Shown: positions 16,856-26,352, counted from the first letter of the stretch. The stretch: DNA of 64,000 nt from CAKRJP01 sp963634745 (GCA_963634745.1 CAVHCX010000013.1:14022-78021); one strand, 5' to 3'. A program made the numbers and translations. Notes: generated from the letters alone by a model not told the origin.

Positions 16856-18334
16856 TTAATTCCCTTTTGCCTGGGAGAGGGCATTGCAGAAGTCCTCGTA
16901 CCAGCTTTCAAAAGATTCCTCTGAGGTGTATTTTGAAAGCTCTTCTTCCTTGGAAGCACCGGCAGCTACAGCCGCATCTAGGGCCTCCTTGTCTGCAGCG
17001 ATCCGGTCGCTGAGATTATAATCCAGAACCTTACGCATGCTGTAACCATTTTCACAGGTCTTTGATGTGTAGAATTTAATATCATCAAAATCTGTCAAAA
17101 TCTGTTTGAGGCAAGCATAGGATTTCTCATTTACATCCAGATTCTCATCCTTGATGACCTGGTCCACGACATCGATATCGTTGGCTTCCTTGAGAACCGG
17201 CATGTAGGAGGATTCTGCTACAAATTTTAAATTTTGCTCCTTCTGGGTAAACCATTTTAAAAATACACAGGAGGCATATTCCTGTTTTTCATCGGACTTG
17301 GTGACGGCCATTCCGGCGCCCTGCTGTACGCGGTAATTCTCGCCACCTTCCATGACCGGTGATTCCTGGATGATATAGTCGATGGGATATAAATCCGTAT
17401 CACTCTCTACATTATCCGGGAAATAGAAGGCAGAAGATGTGGAGCCTGTATAGGCAATGATATCTCCGGTCTTCACATCATCGGAACGGAATTTTCCGTA
17501 GGAAGCAAAATATCCCTTCATGTAAGGAATATAATAATTTTCCCATAAGCGGTGGATCAATTCTTTGTCTGCGTTGACGGTGACTTTTCCATCCTCCACC
17601 TCAAAGATATCTGTGCCCATCTGCTTCATACCAATGACGAAATAATTGGACATGGAATCTCTTCCGTAAAAGGCCTTGCCGTCATCCGGTGTATCCGGTG
17701 TCAGGCTGTCGGTCCAGTTATAATATTTTTCTGCAACCTTGGTAACCCCTTCTGTAGTACTAAGCTCATCTAGGCTTGTTCCGGTGGCCTCAGCAAATGG
17801 CTCCCAGTCTGTCTTGTTGATCATCATCATCTCTGTAGACTTGGCTACCGGAATCAGATAGAGGGCATCATCTCCGTCAAAATAGCCATCCTGGATATAG
17901 GAATCTACATATCCCGATAATTCCTCTTCTGAAAAATAGGGAGAGACATCGGCCAATTTTCCTTTTTGCTCCACGGAATAGGCAGTGTCCGGATAACTTG
18001 AAAAAATAGCCGGAAGATCGTCAGCTCCGACTTCTTCATTTACAGAATCGGTAACGGCCTTTTCCAGGTCTGATACAGATCCATAACTGTAGCCTTCCAT
18101 GTGGATGCCTTGTTCTTCTCCAACGGTGGAATTAAAATCCTCCAGCAATTCGTCGAAAATTGCCTGTTGGGTTCCGTTGTAATAATGCCATACCGTAAGG
18201 GTGATGGGATTATCGGGGTCTAATTTTACTGATTTGGCAGAGTTTGCCGTGTCTTTTGATGTGGCTGAACATCCTGTCAGCAAGCCTGTGATCAGGGCCA
18301 GAGTCAGCATTCTCGCAACAACTTTCTTTTTCAT
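16856..18334 (-). CDS. Extracellular solute-binding lipoprotein, family 1 (sugar type)
   Basis: 492 residues with a lipoprotein signal peptide; the lipobox LLTGC places the lipid-modified Cys at residue 22. The mature part (LTVWHYYNGTQQAIFDELLEDF) is typical of family 1 sugar-binding proteins of ABC importers, anchored outside the membrane. No permease or ATPase genes are adjacent; instead a dCache hybrid kinase follows after 22 nt. This suggests a sensing role rather than, or besides, transport. A well-spaced promoter lies upstream. Orphan binding proteins also serve distant permeases, so this remains open. Confidence 0.88.
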   Translation of the reverse strand: MKKKVVARMLTLALITGLLTGCSATSKDTANSAKSVKLDPDNPITLTVWHYYNGTQQAIFDELLEDFNSTVGEEQGIHMEGYSYGSVSDLEKAVTDSVNEEVGADDLPAIFSSYPDTAYSVEQKGKLADVSPYFSEEELSGYVDSYIQDGYFDGDDALYLIPVAKSTEMMMINKTDWEPFAEATGTSLDELSTTEGVTKVAEKYYNWTDSLTPDTPDDGKAFYGRDSMSNYFVIGMKQMGTDIFEVEDGKVTVNADKELIHRLWENYYIPYMKGYFASYGKFRSDDVKTGDIIAYTGSTSSAFYFPDNVESDTDLYPIDYIIQESPVMEGGENYRVQQGAGMAVTKSDEKQEYASCVFLKWFTQKEQNLKFVAESSYMPVLKEANDIDVVDQVIKDENLDVNEKSYACLKQILTDFDDIKFYTSKTCENGYSMRKVLDYNLSDRIAADKEALDAAVAAGASKEEELSKYTSEESFESWYEDFCNALSQAKGN

Positions 18335-18382
18335 AACGTCTATGCTCCCTGTAAGTTTTTTAGATTGATATAACTAATTTTT

Positions 18383-18411
18383 ATTTTATTCTTAGGAAGA
18401 GAGTTTCGCAA
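18383..18411 (-). promoter_or_regulatory. Promoter of the binding protein/hybrid kinase operon
   Basis: On the minus strand TTGCGA (18411-18406) and TAAAAT (18388-18383) are separated by 17 nt, about 50 nt before the ATG at 18334. The -35 matches 4 of 6 and the -10 matches 5 of 6 positions of the sigma-A consensus. Confidence 0.55.
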
Positions 18412-18431
18412 GTATTTATTCGCGTGTAAAG

Positions 18432-18482
18432 AGAAACCAGTCCCTTCAAATAGCAGAAGCACTATTTTTAGGACTGGTTTCT
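18432..18482 (-). terminator. Long hairpin after the GH3 gene
   Basis: AGAAACCAGTCC (18432-18443) is perfectly complementary to GGACTGGTTTCT (18471-18482). An inner AAATAG/CTATTT pair extends the stem. It sits between the GH3 stop and the promoter of the next minus-strand operon. Only a short T run follows on the minus strand, so termination may be weak or factor-aided. Confidence 0.55.
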
Positions 18483-18500
18483 ATAAATAGATCCATTACT

Positions 18501-21029
18501 TTAATTTTTTGACTTGTCTTCCAGATATTGATTGGATTTCCAGATCACACTCACCAGCCTGGCAATGCAGGCCTTTAAGTCTTCTAGCTGTAGGGTTCCT
18601 TCTTTCAGTTCTTTTTTCAGATTGTCATAATCTCCAAAACATCCCGGCATGACCAGGTCATTTCCGGCTCTTATGCAACCGGAGGCTGTACAGCTTTCGT
18701 CTTTCTCGGTAGTGGTCCAGTCGGTCATAATGAAGCCCTTAAAGCCCCACTCGTTTCTTGCCACATTTGTACAAAGATCATAATTATTTGCGGCATGGAT
18801 GCCGTTGATCAGGTTGTAACTTGTCATGATGGACATGGGCTGAGATTCTTTGACGGCAATTTCGAAGCCCTTCAGATAAAGTTCACGTAGGGCTCTTTCC
18901 GAAAGAATGCTGTCAGATCCCATACGGTTATCTTCCTGGTTGTTACATGCGAAATGTTTGATGGTAGTTCCGCATCCGTAATGGGATTGGACGCCCTCGG
19001 TCATTGCGGCTGCAATGCTTCCGGATAGGTAGGGATCTTCCGAATAATATTCAAAATTTCTTCCGCAAAGAGGATTCCTGTGAATATTCATTCCGGGTGC
19101 CAGCCAGAGGGTCACGCCGAAATATTCCATTTCCTCACCGATCATGGCCCCGGTCTTTTTGATCAGGTCCTTATTCCAGGTCTGGGCCAGCATGGTTCCC
19201 ACAGGGATGGCAGTGCAGTATTGATAGTATCTTTCTCCCGGGAGGTCGGTGGGACCTGTATAGAAGAGGCCGCCTTCTAAGCTAAACTCAAAGGGCATCT
19301 GAATGATCTGTCCTTCGTTTACATTGTAATACTTCATAAGGCGAAGGCCGGCCGGACCATCGGCCAGAACGATACTTGCCAAGCCCTTATGGATGGCGCA
19401 CCTGTGGGTCTCTCCGGCGGATCCCGGGACGGAGACACCGGCTGCACCCAGATTGCCCCCTTGGGCCTTGCCCGGATCTCCGGCTGCCAGGCTGATGAGC
19501 TCATCCAGGCTCAGGCTATCCACAAATTCGGCTGCTTTTTGATCTACCAGTTCCTGGTTTTCTTTGTAAATATTTTCTTTTGTTTCAAAGGCAGAAGACT
19601 GAAGCTTTAAAATAGCAAGTCCCTTTTCGCCTGCCTGCTCTTTTAGTTGGGCTTCCCTCTGGGCAGTCACTTCTTTGCCTGTTTTTAATTCATCAAGGTC
19701 ATCCTGCCTTGCAAAAAGATTTTTTGCTTTTTCAAGCGTCACGCTTTCATCCAGCTCTATGCCACCGATCAGGCTGGCATTTTCCAGACTATTTCCCTCA
19801 AAAATGCCGTAGAAACCTTTCTCCAGAATCCATGCTGCAGAGCCTTCGTCATAGGAAGTGAGTTGCTCAGGCTGGATTTCTAATTCAATGATCTCCTCCT
19901 GACCCGGCTGCAAGAATTCGGTTTTCTTAAAGGCAACCAGACGATGGGCTTCCTTCTCCAGGATACCGCCGGGTAAAGAAACATAAGCCTGGACCACTTC
20001 TTTTCCTGCTACTTTTCCTGTGTTTTTTACACAGGAGGAAATCTTTATGATCTTATTGTCCGCCAGCTTAATAGCAAAATCATTGATCGAAAAGCTGGTA
20101 TAAGAAAGGCCATAACCGAATCCGTAACGGACAGGCTTGTTAAAGCTGTCAAAATACCGATAGCCGACATAGATGCCTTCCTCATAAAATTCTTTTTCTA
20201 CATTTCCATTATTATGGGAGAAAGTAGCTGCACTCGGATAATCTTCATATTTGTAAGCCCAGGAGTCTACCAGTTTTCCGGAGGGATTTACCTTGCCGGA
20301 AATTACATCTGCCAGGGCATTTCCCCCTTCCATTCCCGGCTGGAGGAGGACTAGAAGGGCCTTGATATTCTCAAATTCATCTAGAAAAGAAAGGTCCACC
20401 TGGCCCCCGGCATTGATAACGACAATGACATTCTTGTAATAGTGGCATAAATCTGCCAGCATCTGGTGCTCGTCTTCTTTTAAATAATAATCTCCGGGAG
20501 CCGCATTGCGGTCAGCCCCTTCACCTGCCACGCGGCTTAAGACATACATGGCAAGAGTGGTATCTTCATCTTTTGCAGGTTCTTTTACAGGATCCCCGGT
20601 GGGCATGATAAAGGGAGTGGTGCTATAGACAGAAAAGAAATCCATCACATCTCCACCGTTGCCGCCGGACCTTGCTATGATATCGTCCTTCCAGTCCTGA
20701 CGGGCTTTTTCATAAATCTGATCATAGCTTTGGATCCAATCCTTATTTGTAATGATATATCCGGCATTCTCCATACCCTTGTAAATAGAAACGGATTCTC
20801 GCTCATTTACATCTCCGGAACCGGTTCCTCCCTTGATAGTTCTTCCGGCACCGGCACCATAGATTGCAAGGGCACTGGCTGGCTTTAAGGGCAAGAGCTG
20901 ATCTTCATTTTTTAGAAGAACGATGCCTTCCGTTGCCGCCTCCCTGGCAATTTTACGATGTTTGGTTTCCCAAGGCTGGACCCTGGGATCTGTAGTTCCG
21001 GAAAAAGTTCTTTCTTTTAAAATACGCAT
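18501..21029 (-). CDS. Circularly permuted GH3 beta-glucosidase-type enzyme
   Basis: 842 residues, no signal peptide. Domain order is permuted relative to classical GH3. The alpha/beta-sandwich domain (EGIVLLKNEDQLLPL at residue 35 onward) and fibronectin-III-like part come first, while the TIM barrel is C-terminal. The nucleophile is D770 in GFIMTDWTTT. KHFACNNQE and GRNFEYYSEDPYLSG are the substrate-binding motifs of the barrel. This arrangement is known from ruminal and gut clostridia. The likely reaction is release of a terminal beta-linked sugar. It is the last gene after the GPH symporter and a GH78-like enzyme, and is preceded by AAGGAGG. Confidence 0.92.
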   Translation of the reverse strand: MRILKERTFSGTTDPRVQPWETKHRKIAREAATEGIVLLKNEDQLLPLKPASALAIYGAGAGRTIKGGTGSGDVNERESVSIYKGMENAGYIITNKDWIQSYDQIYEKARQDWKDDIIARSGGNGGDVMDFFSVYSTTPFIMPTGDPVKEPAKDEDTTLAMYVLSRVAGEGADRNAAPGDYYLKEDEHQMLADLCHYYKNVIVVINAGGQVDLSFLDEFENIKALLVLLQPGMEGGNALADVISGKVNPSGKLVDSWAYKYEDYPSAATFSHNNGNVEKEFYEEGIYVGYRYFDSFNKPVRYGFGYGLSYTSFSINDFAIKLADNKIIKISSCVKNTGKVAGKEVVQAYVSLPGGILEKEAHRLVAFKKTEFLQPGQEEIIELEIQPEQLTSYDEGSAAWILEKGFYGIFEGNSLENASLIGGIELDESVTLEKAKNLFARQDDLDELKTGKEVTAQREAQLKEQAGEKGLAILKLQSSAFETKENIYKENQELVDQKAAEFVDSLSLDELISLAAGDPGKAQGGNLGAAGVSVPGSAGETHRCAIHKGLASIVLADGPAGLRLMKYYNVNEGQIIQMPFEFSLEGGLFYTGPTDLPGERYYQYCTAIPVGTMLAQTWNKDLIKKTGAMIGEEMEYFGVTLWLAPGMNIHRNPLCGRNFEYYSEDPYLSGSIAAAMTEGVQSHYGCGTTIKHFACNNQEDNRMGSDSILSERALRELYLKGFEIAVKESQPMSIMTSYNLINGIHAANNYDLCTNVARNEWGFKGFIMTDWTTTEKDESCTASGCIRAGNDLVMPGCFGDYDNLKKELKEGTLQLEDLKACIARLVSVIWKSNQYLEDKSKN

Positions 21030-21047
21030 TTTTGTAAGACCTCCTTA

Positions 21048-22613
21048 CTAAAAATATTCCCTCAATAGATATGCGGGGGTACAACTCCATGCATGACAGT
21101 AGCTGTTTACAATACTGCTTCCGTAGGGGGACTCTGCCGGGTCTTCAGGATTATAAAGTTCCCAGAAAGTATCTGCGCCGTTATGAATCATTCCGCCCCA
21201 GTAATATTTCAGATAATCCATGGCTTCCTCTTTTTTGCCGCATAGGAGTAAGGCTTCTACATAGTGGTGGTTCATGTAAGGGGAAACCATACCTTTTTCA
21301 GGAAGTATAGTTTTTAATTGATCCAAAATCCGGGCGCCTTCTTCGTAAGTTACGGCACCGGCAAGGATCAACCATACCTGGCTGGCATAACTGATCTGTC
21401 TATCTTTTCCGCTTGTGAATAAGCCACTTTCTGAATCCAAAAGATAGGTTTTTGCAGCAGCGGTTTTTGCCTTTGCTTCTAAAAGGAGCTCGGCCGCCTT
21501 CTTATCATCTCCAAGAATTTGGGCAATCTCTTGTACTTTTTTGGCACAGAAAATATAGATACCCTGCATGGCAGCCTGCTTGTCAAGTCCGTCCTTCCAG
21601 TCAATAAAGGCCCAGAAGCCTTCCTGATTCATGATCAGATCTTTCTCGTCGAAATTTTCTTTTGCGATTTCCATCTGACGGTAGGCACACTTACTCAAAT
21701 CCCGGAGGGTATTTATGTCTCCGGAAGCTTTATAGTAGTCTAACAAAGTTGCTCCGAAAAACATAGAGTAATCCAATAAAAATGTATCATCTACGATGAA
21801 TTTGGGTTCTGTAAAGAGGCAGGCACTGACAAGTCCATCCTCTCTGGTCTGGCCTGCGAATAGGTAGAGGCATCGTTTCACCAGGTCGTAATTTTTGAAG
21901 GTTGCATAATTGGTTAGGGCCTGCAATCTTAAGTCTCCGAGCCAGAGCCTGCGGTCCCGTTTGGGACCATCCTCAAATACGGTCTGCATACAGTTCATAA
22001 GCGTGCGAAGACTTACCCGGTCTAAGCTTCGAATCATGGGATCTTCACTGTCCACGGGAGCTACCTGGTCCATGTTGACAGCTGAGACACTGACGCAGAT
22101 GACATCCTCCACTACAAGCTGCCATTTCAGAGAGGTATCGATGGCTTCAATTTCCATATATCGAAAGGCATAGCGTCTTGGAAGCTTGAGGGTTGCCGGA
22201 AGGACGTCCACATGGATAAATTCTTCCTGAATCCATCCGCGACTGATCCAACCATCGTAATCTGCAGAATTCTCGGTCATTTCCTTGGCAATCTCACCAA
22301 ATTTCAGGCGAAGAAAGGCCGGAGCATCCTGGGGGCTTCCTACGGAATTTAGCTTTAAAGTTACGTATCCAACCTGATGGTCTCCAAAGTCCAGGCAGAT
22401 TTTATCTCCCTTTGCAAGATGGTAATCGGAAAGGTGGTCTATGGAATCTTTAGGCAGGACCTTTGGATAGGCATCCTCTGTCTTTACAATATCAACAAGT
22501 CCCAGAGGCTTTACCAGGGTCTCGCAAAGTTTCGGGCTAGACTCCTCGGCTTTTTTTACAAAGGCCTGGTTGGTTACACGAACCATATTTAAATCAATGC
22601 TTACTTTTGACAT
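21048..22613 (-). CDS. GH78-like alpha-L-rhamnosidase-type enzyme
   Basis: 521 residues, no signal peptide. An N-terminal beta-rich part (about 1-190) is followed by an (alpha/alpha)6 barrel. The motif EDGPKRDRRLWLGD near residues 213-226 parallels the DCPQRDERLGWTGD motif that supplies the general acid in GH78. The protein is shorter than most GH78 enzymes, and Gly-Pro-Lys replaces Cys-Pro-Gln, so specificity may differ from rhamnose. Its ATG overlaps the TAA of the upstream transporter gene (TAATG), which indicates translational coupling. With the GPH symporter and GH3 it forms a glycoside uptake and cleavage unit. Confidence 0.75.
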   Translation of the reverse strand: MSKVSIDLNMVRVTNQAFVKKAEESSPKLCETLVKPLGLVDIVKTEDAYPKVLPKDSIDHLSDYHLAKGDKICLDFGDHQVGYVTLKLNSVGSPQDAPAFLRLKFGEIAKEMTENSADYDGWISRGWIQEEFIHVDVLPATLKLPRRYAFRYMEIEAIDTSLKWQLVVEDVICVSVSAVNMDQVAPVDSEDPMIRSLDRVSLRTLMNCMQTVFEDGPKRDRRLWLGDLRLQALTNYATFKNYDLVKRCLYLFAGQTREDGLVSACLFTEPKFIVDDTFLLDYSMFFGATLLDYYKASGDINTLRDLSKCAYRQMEIAKENFDEKDLIMNQEGFWAFIDWKDGLDKQAAMQGIYIFCAKKVQEIAQILGDDKKAAELLLEAKAKTAAAKTYLLDSESGLFTSGKDRQISYASQVWLILAGAVTYEEGARILDQLKTILPEKGMVSPYMNHHYVEALLLCGKKEEAMDYLKYYWGGMIHNGADTFWELYNPEDPAESPYGSSIVNSYCHAWSCTPAYLLREYF

Positions 22614-23965
22614 TATGCGGCTCTCCTTTCATCCAGCTCTTTTACGATCTGAGGATAAATCTTATCCAGATTATAGAACATCATAGTGATGATGGTCGCG
22701 ATATTTAAAATAATAGGAACCCAGATATACATGGCACTGATATAGCTTTGGGCAGTTGCTGTCTGGACAGAAAGACTTGCATCGAATCCGCCAAACTGTA
22801 AGAGGGCGGCACCGATACTGCTGGCAATGGCCATGCCGACTTTGCCGATAAATCCATTGACTGCAGAAAGAGTACCGGCTGTATTGACACCGCTTTTCCA
22901 CTCACCATAGTCAACAGGATCCGGCTGCATTGCAAAATGCATACTTCCCTTTAATCCATAACCGGCAGCAGCGATCACAGCTCCGCCTATAAGTACAGGG
23001 ACGTTGGTTCCGCCTAGGAAGATGATTAACAAGCCGCCCATATGGACAAAGCTTCCGCCGACCATAAGATTTCTCTTTGATGTAAGCTTTACAAGGAATG
23101 GTGCGGCAAGGTTTGTTACGATTGGCACTAAAGTTGTAATTGTAGCAACGACCTGTACCAGGGCTGTATTTTTAACCACATAGGTAAAATAGAAGATCAC
23201 GGCACTTGCCTGAATGACATATCCACCAAAGAACCAAAGAATATTCAGGGCAAATAATTTCCAAGGGCCATTGTGAAGCAGACAAGAAATATTTGCTTTC
23301 AAGCTGACCTTTTCCTGCTGGATAGTTACACGCTCTTTTGTATTAAAGAAGCAGAAGAAGAAGACCAGACATCCGATCACGCCGAAAATAATCATAACGA
23401 TTCGAAATCCCAGGGCTTCGTTTCCGTTTCCGAATTTATCTACCAGGGTCAGGGTAAAGGCGCTGACTACCGTAGAACCAACGGATGAAAAGAAGGTTCT
23501 GCAGGAAGCAAGAACGGTTCTTTCGTGGGAATCCTCACTTAAGGCAGGAAGAATGGATGCCATAGGAATGTTTACAATGGTGTAGGCTGTAGATAAGAGG
23601 ATATAGGTTACATAGGCATAAATCAGCATGCCGGTCTGGCCGATATTCGGTACAGAGAAGGCCAGAACTGCCGTTACGCCAAAGGGGATGGCACCAAAGA
23701 GGATCCAGGGTCTGGATTTTCCCCACCTAGTGTTGGTCTTGTCGATCAGGTAGCCCACGATCAGGTCGGAAATACCATCAATAAATTTTGTTACAAGGAA
23801 CATGATACTGACTGCACCGGCATTTAAATGCATGACATTTGTGTAAAAGTACAGCAGATAGAGTGAGATCATCTGCCAGATCAGATTACATGCAAAATCG
23901 GAAGAACCATATCCGATTCGCTGCCGCCAGAGCTCAAGCTTCGTTTTCTTTTCAACTTCTTTCAT
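22613..23965 (-). CDS. GPH-family sugar:cation symporter
   Basis: 450 residues with about 12 hydrophobic segments. The N-terminal KLELWRQRIGYGSSDFACNL and the LIDKTNTRWGKSRPWIL loop between helices 2 and 3 are hallmarks of the glycoside-pentoside-hexuronide family (MelB/XylP-like). It imports an oligosaccharide or glycoside with a cation. It is the first gene of the operon with GH78-like and GH3 enzymes, so the substrate is probably a glycoside or short heteroglycan carrying rhamnose-like and beta-glucosyl residues. A GGAGG precedes the ATG. The divergent AraC regulator is the likely controller. Confidence 0.92.
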   Translation of the reverse strand: MKEVEKKTKLELWRQRIGYGSSDFACNLIWQMISLYLLYFYTNVMHLNAGAVSIMFLVTKFIDGISDLIVGYLIDKTNTRWGKSRPWILFGAIPFGVTAVLAFSVPNIGQTGMLIYAYVTYILLSTAYTIVNIPMASILPALSEDSHERTVLASCRTFFSSVGSTVVSAFTLTLVDKFGNGNEALGFRIVMIIFGVIGCLVFFFCFFNTKERVTIQQEKVSLKANISCLLHNGPWKLFALNILWFFGGYVIQASAVIFYFTYVVKNTALVQVVATITTLVPIVTNLAAPFLVKLTSKRNLMVGGSFVHMGGLLIIFLGGTNVPVLIGGAVIAAAGYGLKGSMHFAMQPDPVDYGEWKSGVNTAGTLSAVNGFIGKVGMAIASSIGAALLQFGGFDASLSVQTATAQSYISAMYIWVPIILNIATIITMMFYNLDKIYPQIVKELDERRAA

Positions 23966-23995
23966 ATTTGTTTACCTCCGTGTTTTGATGACTTT

Positions 23996-24024
23996 ACTTT
24001 ACGTCTTTTTCGGGGCTTCTCCAA
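23996..24024 (-). promoter_or_regulatory. Candidate promoter of the GPH/GH78/GH3 operon
   Basis: On the minus strand TTGGAG (24024-24019) and TAAAGT (24001-23996) are 17 nt apart and about 30 nt before the transporter ATG. The -35 is weak, as expected for an AraC-activated promoter. Confidence 0.35.
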
Positions 24025-24046
24025 TTGTGATTCTTTTTGCGTTTCA

Positions 24047-24077
24047 CTGACTTTTTTTATGAAAAATATGGTAAACT
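24047..24077 (+). promoter_or_regulatory. Candidate promoter of the AraC regulator gene
   Basis: CTGACT (24047-24052) and an extended -10 TGGTAAACT (24069-24077) are separated by 19 nt, 56 nt before the ATG at 24133. The region is shared with the divergent transporter promoter. Confidence 0.4.
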
Positions 24078-24132
24078 TTTATGTACAAAATAACCAAAAG
24101 AGTTGGGGCTTTTAAGCAAAGAGGTATGCATT

Positions 24133-25179
24133 ATGAAATTAAATCGGAGTGATTTTCAAAAATATATTTATGCTTATGAAGAAGATGAGATTTTTTATCG
24201 TGATCTTTATTTTGCTGAAAAAAATCATCCGGAAACTTTTATGGACTATTGTCAGAAGCTGGATCGAAAGTTAATTATCGAACATAAATTATTTGTTCCT
24301 GCACTTCGAGAGGAAGCCTGGTTTCCATACCTGGAAGAGAGCGTTATGTTTTCAAATTTCCCGGGGAATATTTTGCTCTGTAAACATTATCGCTATTCCC
24401 CGCTTTACCTGCATGAGCATGAATTTTTTGAAATCCTCTGTGTCTATGACGGCAGCGTACATACTACGATTCAGGGCATCTCTCATGAACTTACTACAGG
24501 AGATATCTGTATCATTCCGCCACATACAAAACATGAGGTGGGGGTTTTTGATGACAGTGTTGCCATTAATATCCTGGTGCGCGGTTCTACCTTTCAATCC
24601 ACTTTTTTTCAGACACTGACTTCTGACAGTAGCTTGTCACAGTTTTTTGCCCATGTCTTATTTCATAAAACCGAAGGGAATTTCTTGATCTTTCATGCCG
24701 GCAAGGATCCCATTATTATGGAATCTTTAGAAAACTTATTTATAGAATATTTGGGTCATGGAAAATATAGCTCCACCTTTCTTAATTCTATGATGGTCTT
24801 ATTCTGGGCCCAGCTTCTGCGCTATCATGAGAATGATATTGAATCAATTCTGACAAAGGATACGGCGGGCAATTCTATGACAGAAATATTGAATTATATC
24901 AATCGCAACTATCTTACGGCAAGCTTAAGTGACACTGCAAAACATTTTGGCTATAGTGTCTCGCATTTTAGTACACTGATAAAGGAAGGCACCGGTCGGA
25001 CCTTCCTTCAGATTATTCGAGATATAAAATTAAGCCAGGCTTGCAGTGCCTTGCGCAGAACCAGCCTTAGTATCCCCGATATCTGTGAATTGGTAGGATA
25101 CGATACGCCGGAACATTTTATGCGGATTTTTAAGAAAACCTACGGCATGACACCGGGAGAATACAGGAGGCAGAGTTGA
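24133..25179 (+). CDS. AraC-family transcriptional regulator
   Basis: 348 residues from the ATG at 24133, which has AGAGG 8 nt upstream; an in-frame TTG at 24103 is less likely. The N-terminal half is a cupin-like sugar-sensing domain (LHEHEFFEILCVYDG, DICIIPPHTKHEV). The C-terminal about 100 residues hold the two helix-turn-helix motifs (SLSDTAKHFGYSVSHFS and ISDICELVGYD-like IPDICELVGYD), ending in FKKTYGMTPGEYRR. It is transcribed divergently from the GPH/GH78/GH3 operon and is its likely activator. Its 3' end overlaps the opposing alpha/beta hydrolase gene by 40 nt. Confidence 0.92.
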   Translation: MKLNRSDFQKYIYAYEEDEIFYRDLYFAEKNHPETFMDYCQKLDRKLIIEHKLFVPALREEAWFPYLEESVMFSNFPGNILLCKHYRYSPLYLHEHEFFEILCVYDGSVHTTIQGISHELTTGDICIIPPHTKHEVGVFDDSVAINILVRGSTFQSTFFQTLTSDSSLSQFFAHVLFHKTEGNFLIFHAGKDPIIMESLENLFIEYLGHGKYSSTFLNSMMVLFWAQLLRYHENDIESILTKDTAGNSMTEILNYINRNYLTASLSDTAKHFGYSVSHFSTLIKEGTGRTFLQIIRDIKLSQACSALRRTSLSIPDICELVGYDTPEHFMRIFKKTYGMTPGEYRRQS

Positions 25180-26090
25180 TCCATCCAGCTAATCAAGTCT
25201 TTGTATACCAGGTCTCGGTCTGTCTCATTTAAAATCTCATGGCGGTCATGGGGATAGAGTTTGATCTTCACGTTCTTGATGCCGGCCTTCTTATATTGCT
25301 CGTAAACCTTTCTCACGCTTTTTCCATTATTTCCCACGGGATCCTCGGCGCCTGCAACGAAAAAGAGGGGCAGGTCCTTGGGGATCTTTTGAATGTGGGC
25401 CGGATTTTGAATATATTCAATGCCCCGGAACATGTGATAATAGGCATTGACTGTAAAGCGGAAGGTGGACCAAGGATGGTGGATACAGGTGTCTATGATG
25501 GTTGTGTCCTTGGTCAGCCAGTCGTGTGGCGTGCGGGCCGGCTCAAACTGTTTGTTGTAGCTTCCAAAGGCCATGCTGTCTACAAAGGCGCTGCGGTAAT
25601 CCCATCCCCGGAATTTTGCAAGGCTGCGGCAGATGATTTTTCCGGCCAGGAGGGCAATCTCAGGCTGAGATCCCGTTCCCATAATGATGGCTCCGGCTAA
25701 GCCTTTTCCGTGGATCTGAATATACTGTCTGGCTAGAAAAGAACCCATGCTGTGCCCCAAGAGAAAGTAGGGAAGGTCCGGATATTTTTTCTGTGTCATT
25801 TTCCGCAGTCTGTGGATGTCGGCGATGACACATTCATTTCCATTTGGGTGGGCGAAAAATCCGTGCTGGTCATCGGTGACCACAGAGGCCCCGTGGCCTA
25901 GATGGTCGTTGGCTACCACGCAGTAGCCCCGGCTTGCTGCGCAGCGGGCAAATTCGTCATAGCGGTCCACATACTCCACCATGCCATGGCAGATTTGTAA
26001 AATAGCTTTCGGGGTCCCTTCCGGCCTCCAGATAATTCCGTGGATCTTGGTTTTCTTGTCCGAAGAGGGATAGGTAAAATCTTGTTTCAT
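25140..26090 (-). CDS. Alpha/beta hydrolase, lysophospholipase/monoacylglycerol lipase type
   Basis: 316 residues from the ATG at 26090, chosen because AAGGAG lies 10 nt upstream; a TTG two codons earlier is in frame. The nucleophile elbow is GHSMGS with S114. ICHGMVEYVDRYDEFAR near the N-terminus is typical of the serine aminopeptidase S33/monoacylglycerol lipase group. The Asp is in FVAGAEDPVG and the His in YPHDRHEILNE. No signal peptide. It would cleave a lipid ester or similar ester in the cytoplasm. It is convergent with the AraC gene and has no functional partner nearby. Confidence 0.9.
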   Translation of the reverse strand: MKQDFTYPSSDKKTKIHGIIWRPEGTPKAILQICHGMVEYVDRYDEFARCAASRGYCVVANDHLGHGASVVTDDQHGFFAHPNGNECVIADIHRLRKMTQKKYPDLPYFLLGHSMGSFLARQYIQIHGKGLAGAIIMGTGSQPEIALLAGKIICRSLAKFRGWDYRSAFVDSMAFGSYNKQFEPARTPHDWLTKDTTIIDTCIHHPWSTFRFTVNAYYHMFRGIEYIQNPAHIQKIPKDLPLFFVAGAEDPVGNNGKSVRKVYEQYKKAGIKNVKIKLYPHDRHEILNETDRDLVYKDLISWMDQLCLLYSPGVMP

Positions 26091-26229
26091 ATGCAATATT
26101 CTCCTTTGTCTTAAGTATAGTTTTAAGTATAGTTATGTCCGGTAAAATATTATGTTTGTTACTTATATCTTAGCGGTAAAAAATCTTGGGTGCAAGCCAA
26201 ATAAAGCAATATTTCCGTGTCTCATACGG

Positions 26230-26259
26230 TTGCGTATAGGCTGCGTTTTCGGTTATACT
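26230..26259 (+). promoter_or_regulatory. Candidate promoter of the soluble hybrid kinase
   Basis: TTGCGT (26230-26235) and TATACT (26254-26259) are spaced by 18 nt, 94 nt before the ATG at 26353. The remaining 26097-26352 region holds no gene that I can support. Confidence 0.4.
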
Positions 26260-26352
26260 AGAAGGTAAGCTAATAAGACAAATTTTATTGATCCAAGTGG
26301 GGAAAAGAGAGGGCGCTTTAATCCTAGAGCTATTTAAAAGGAGATGAGATAG

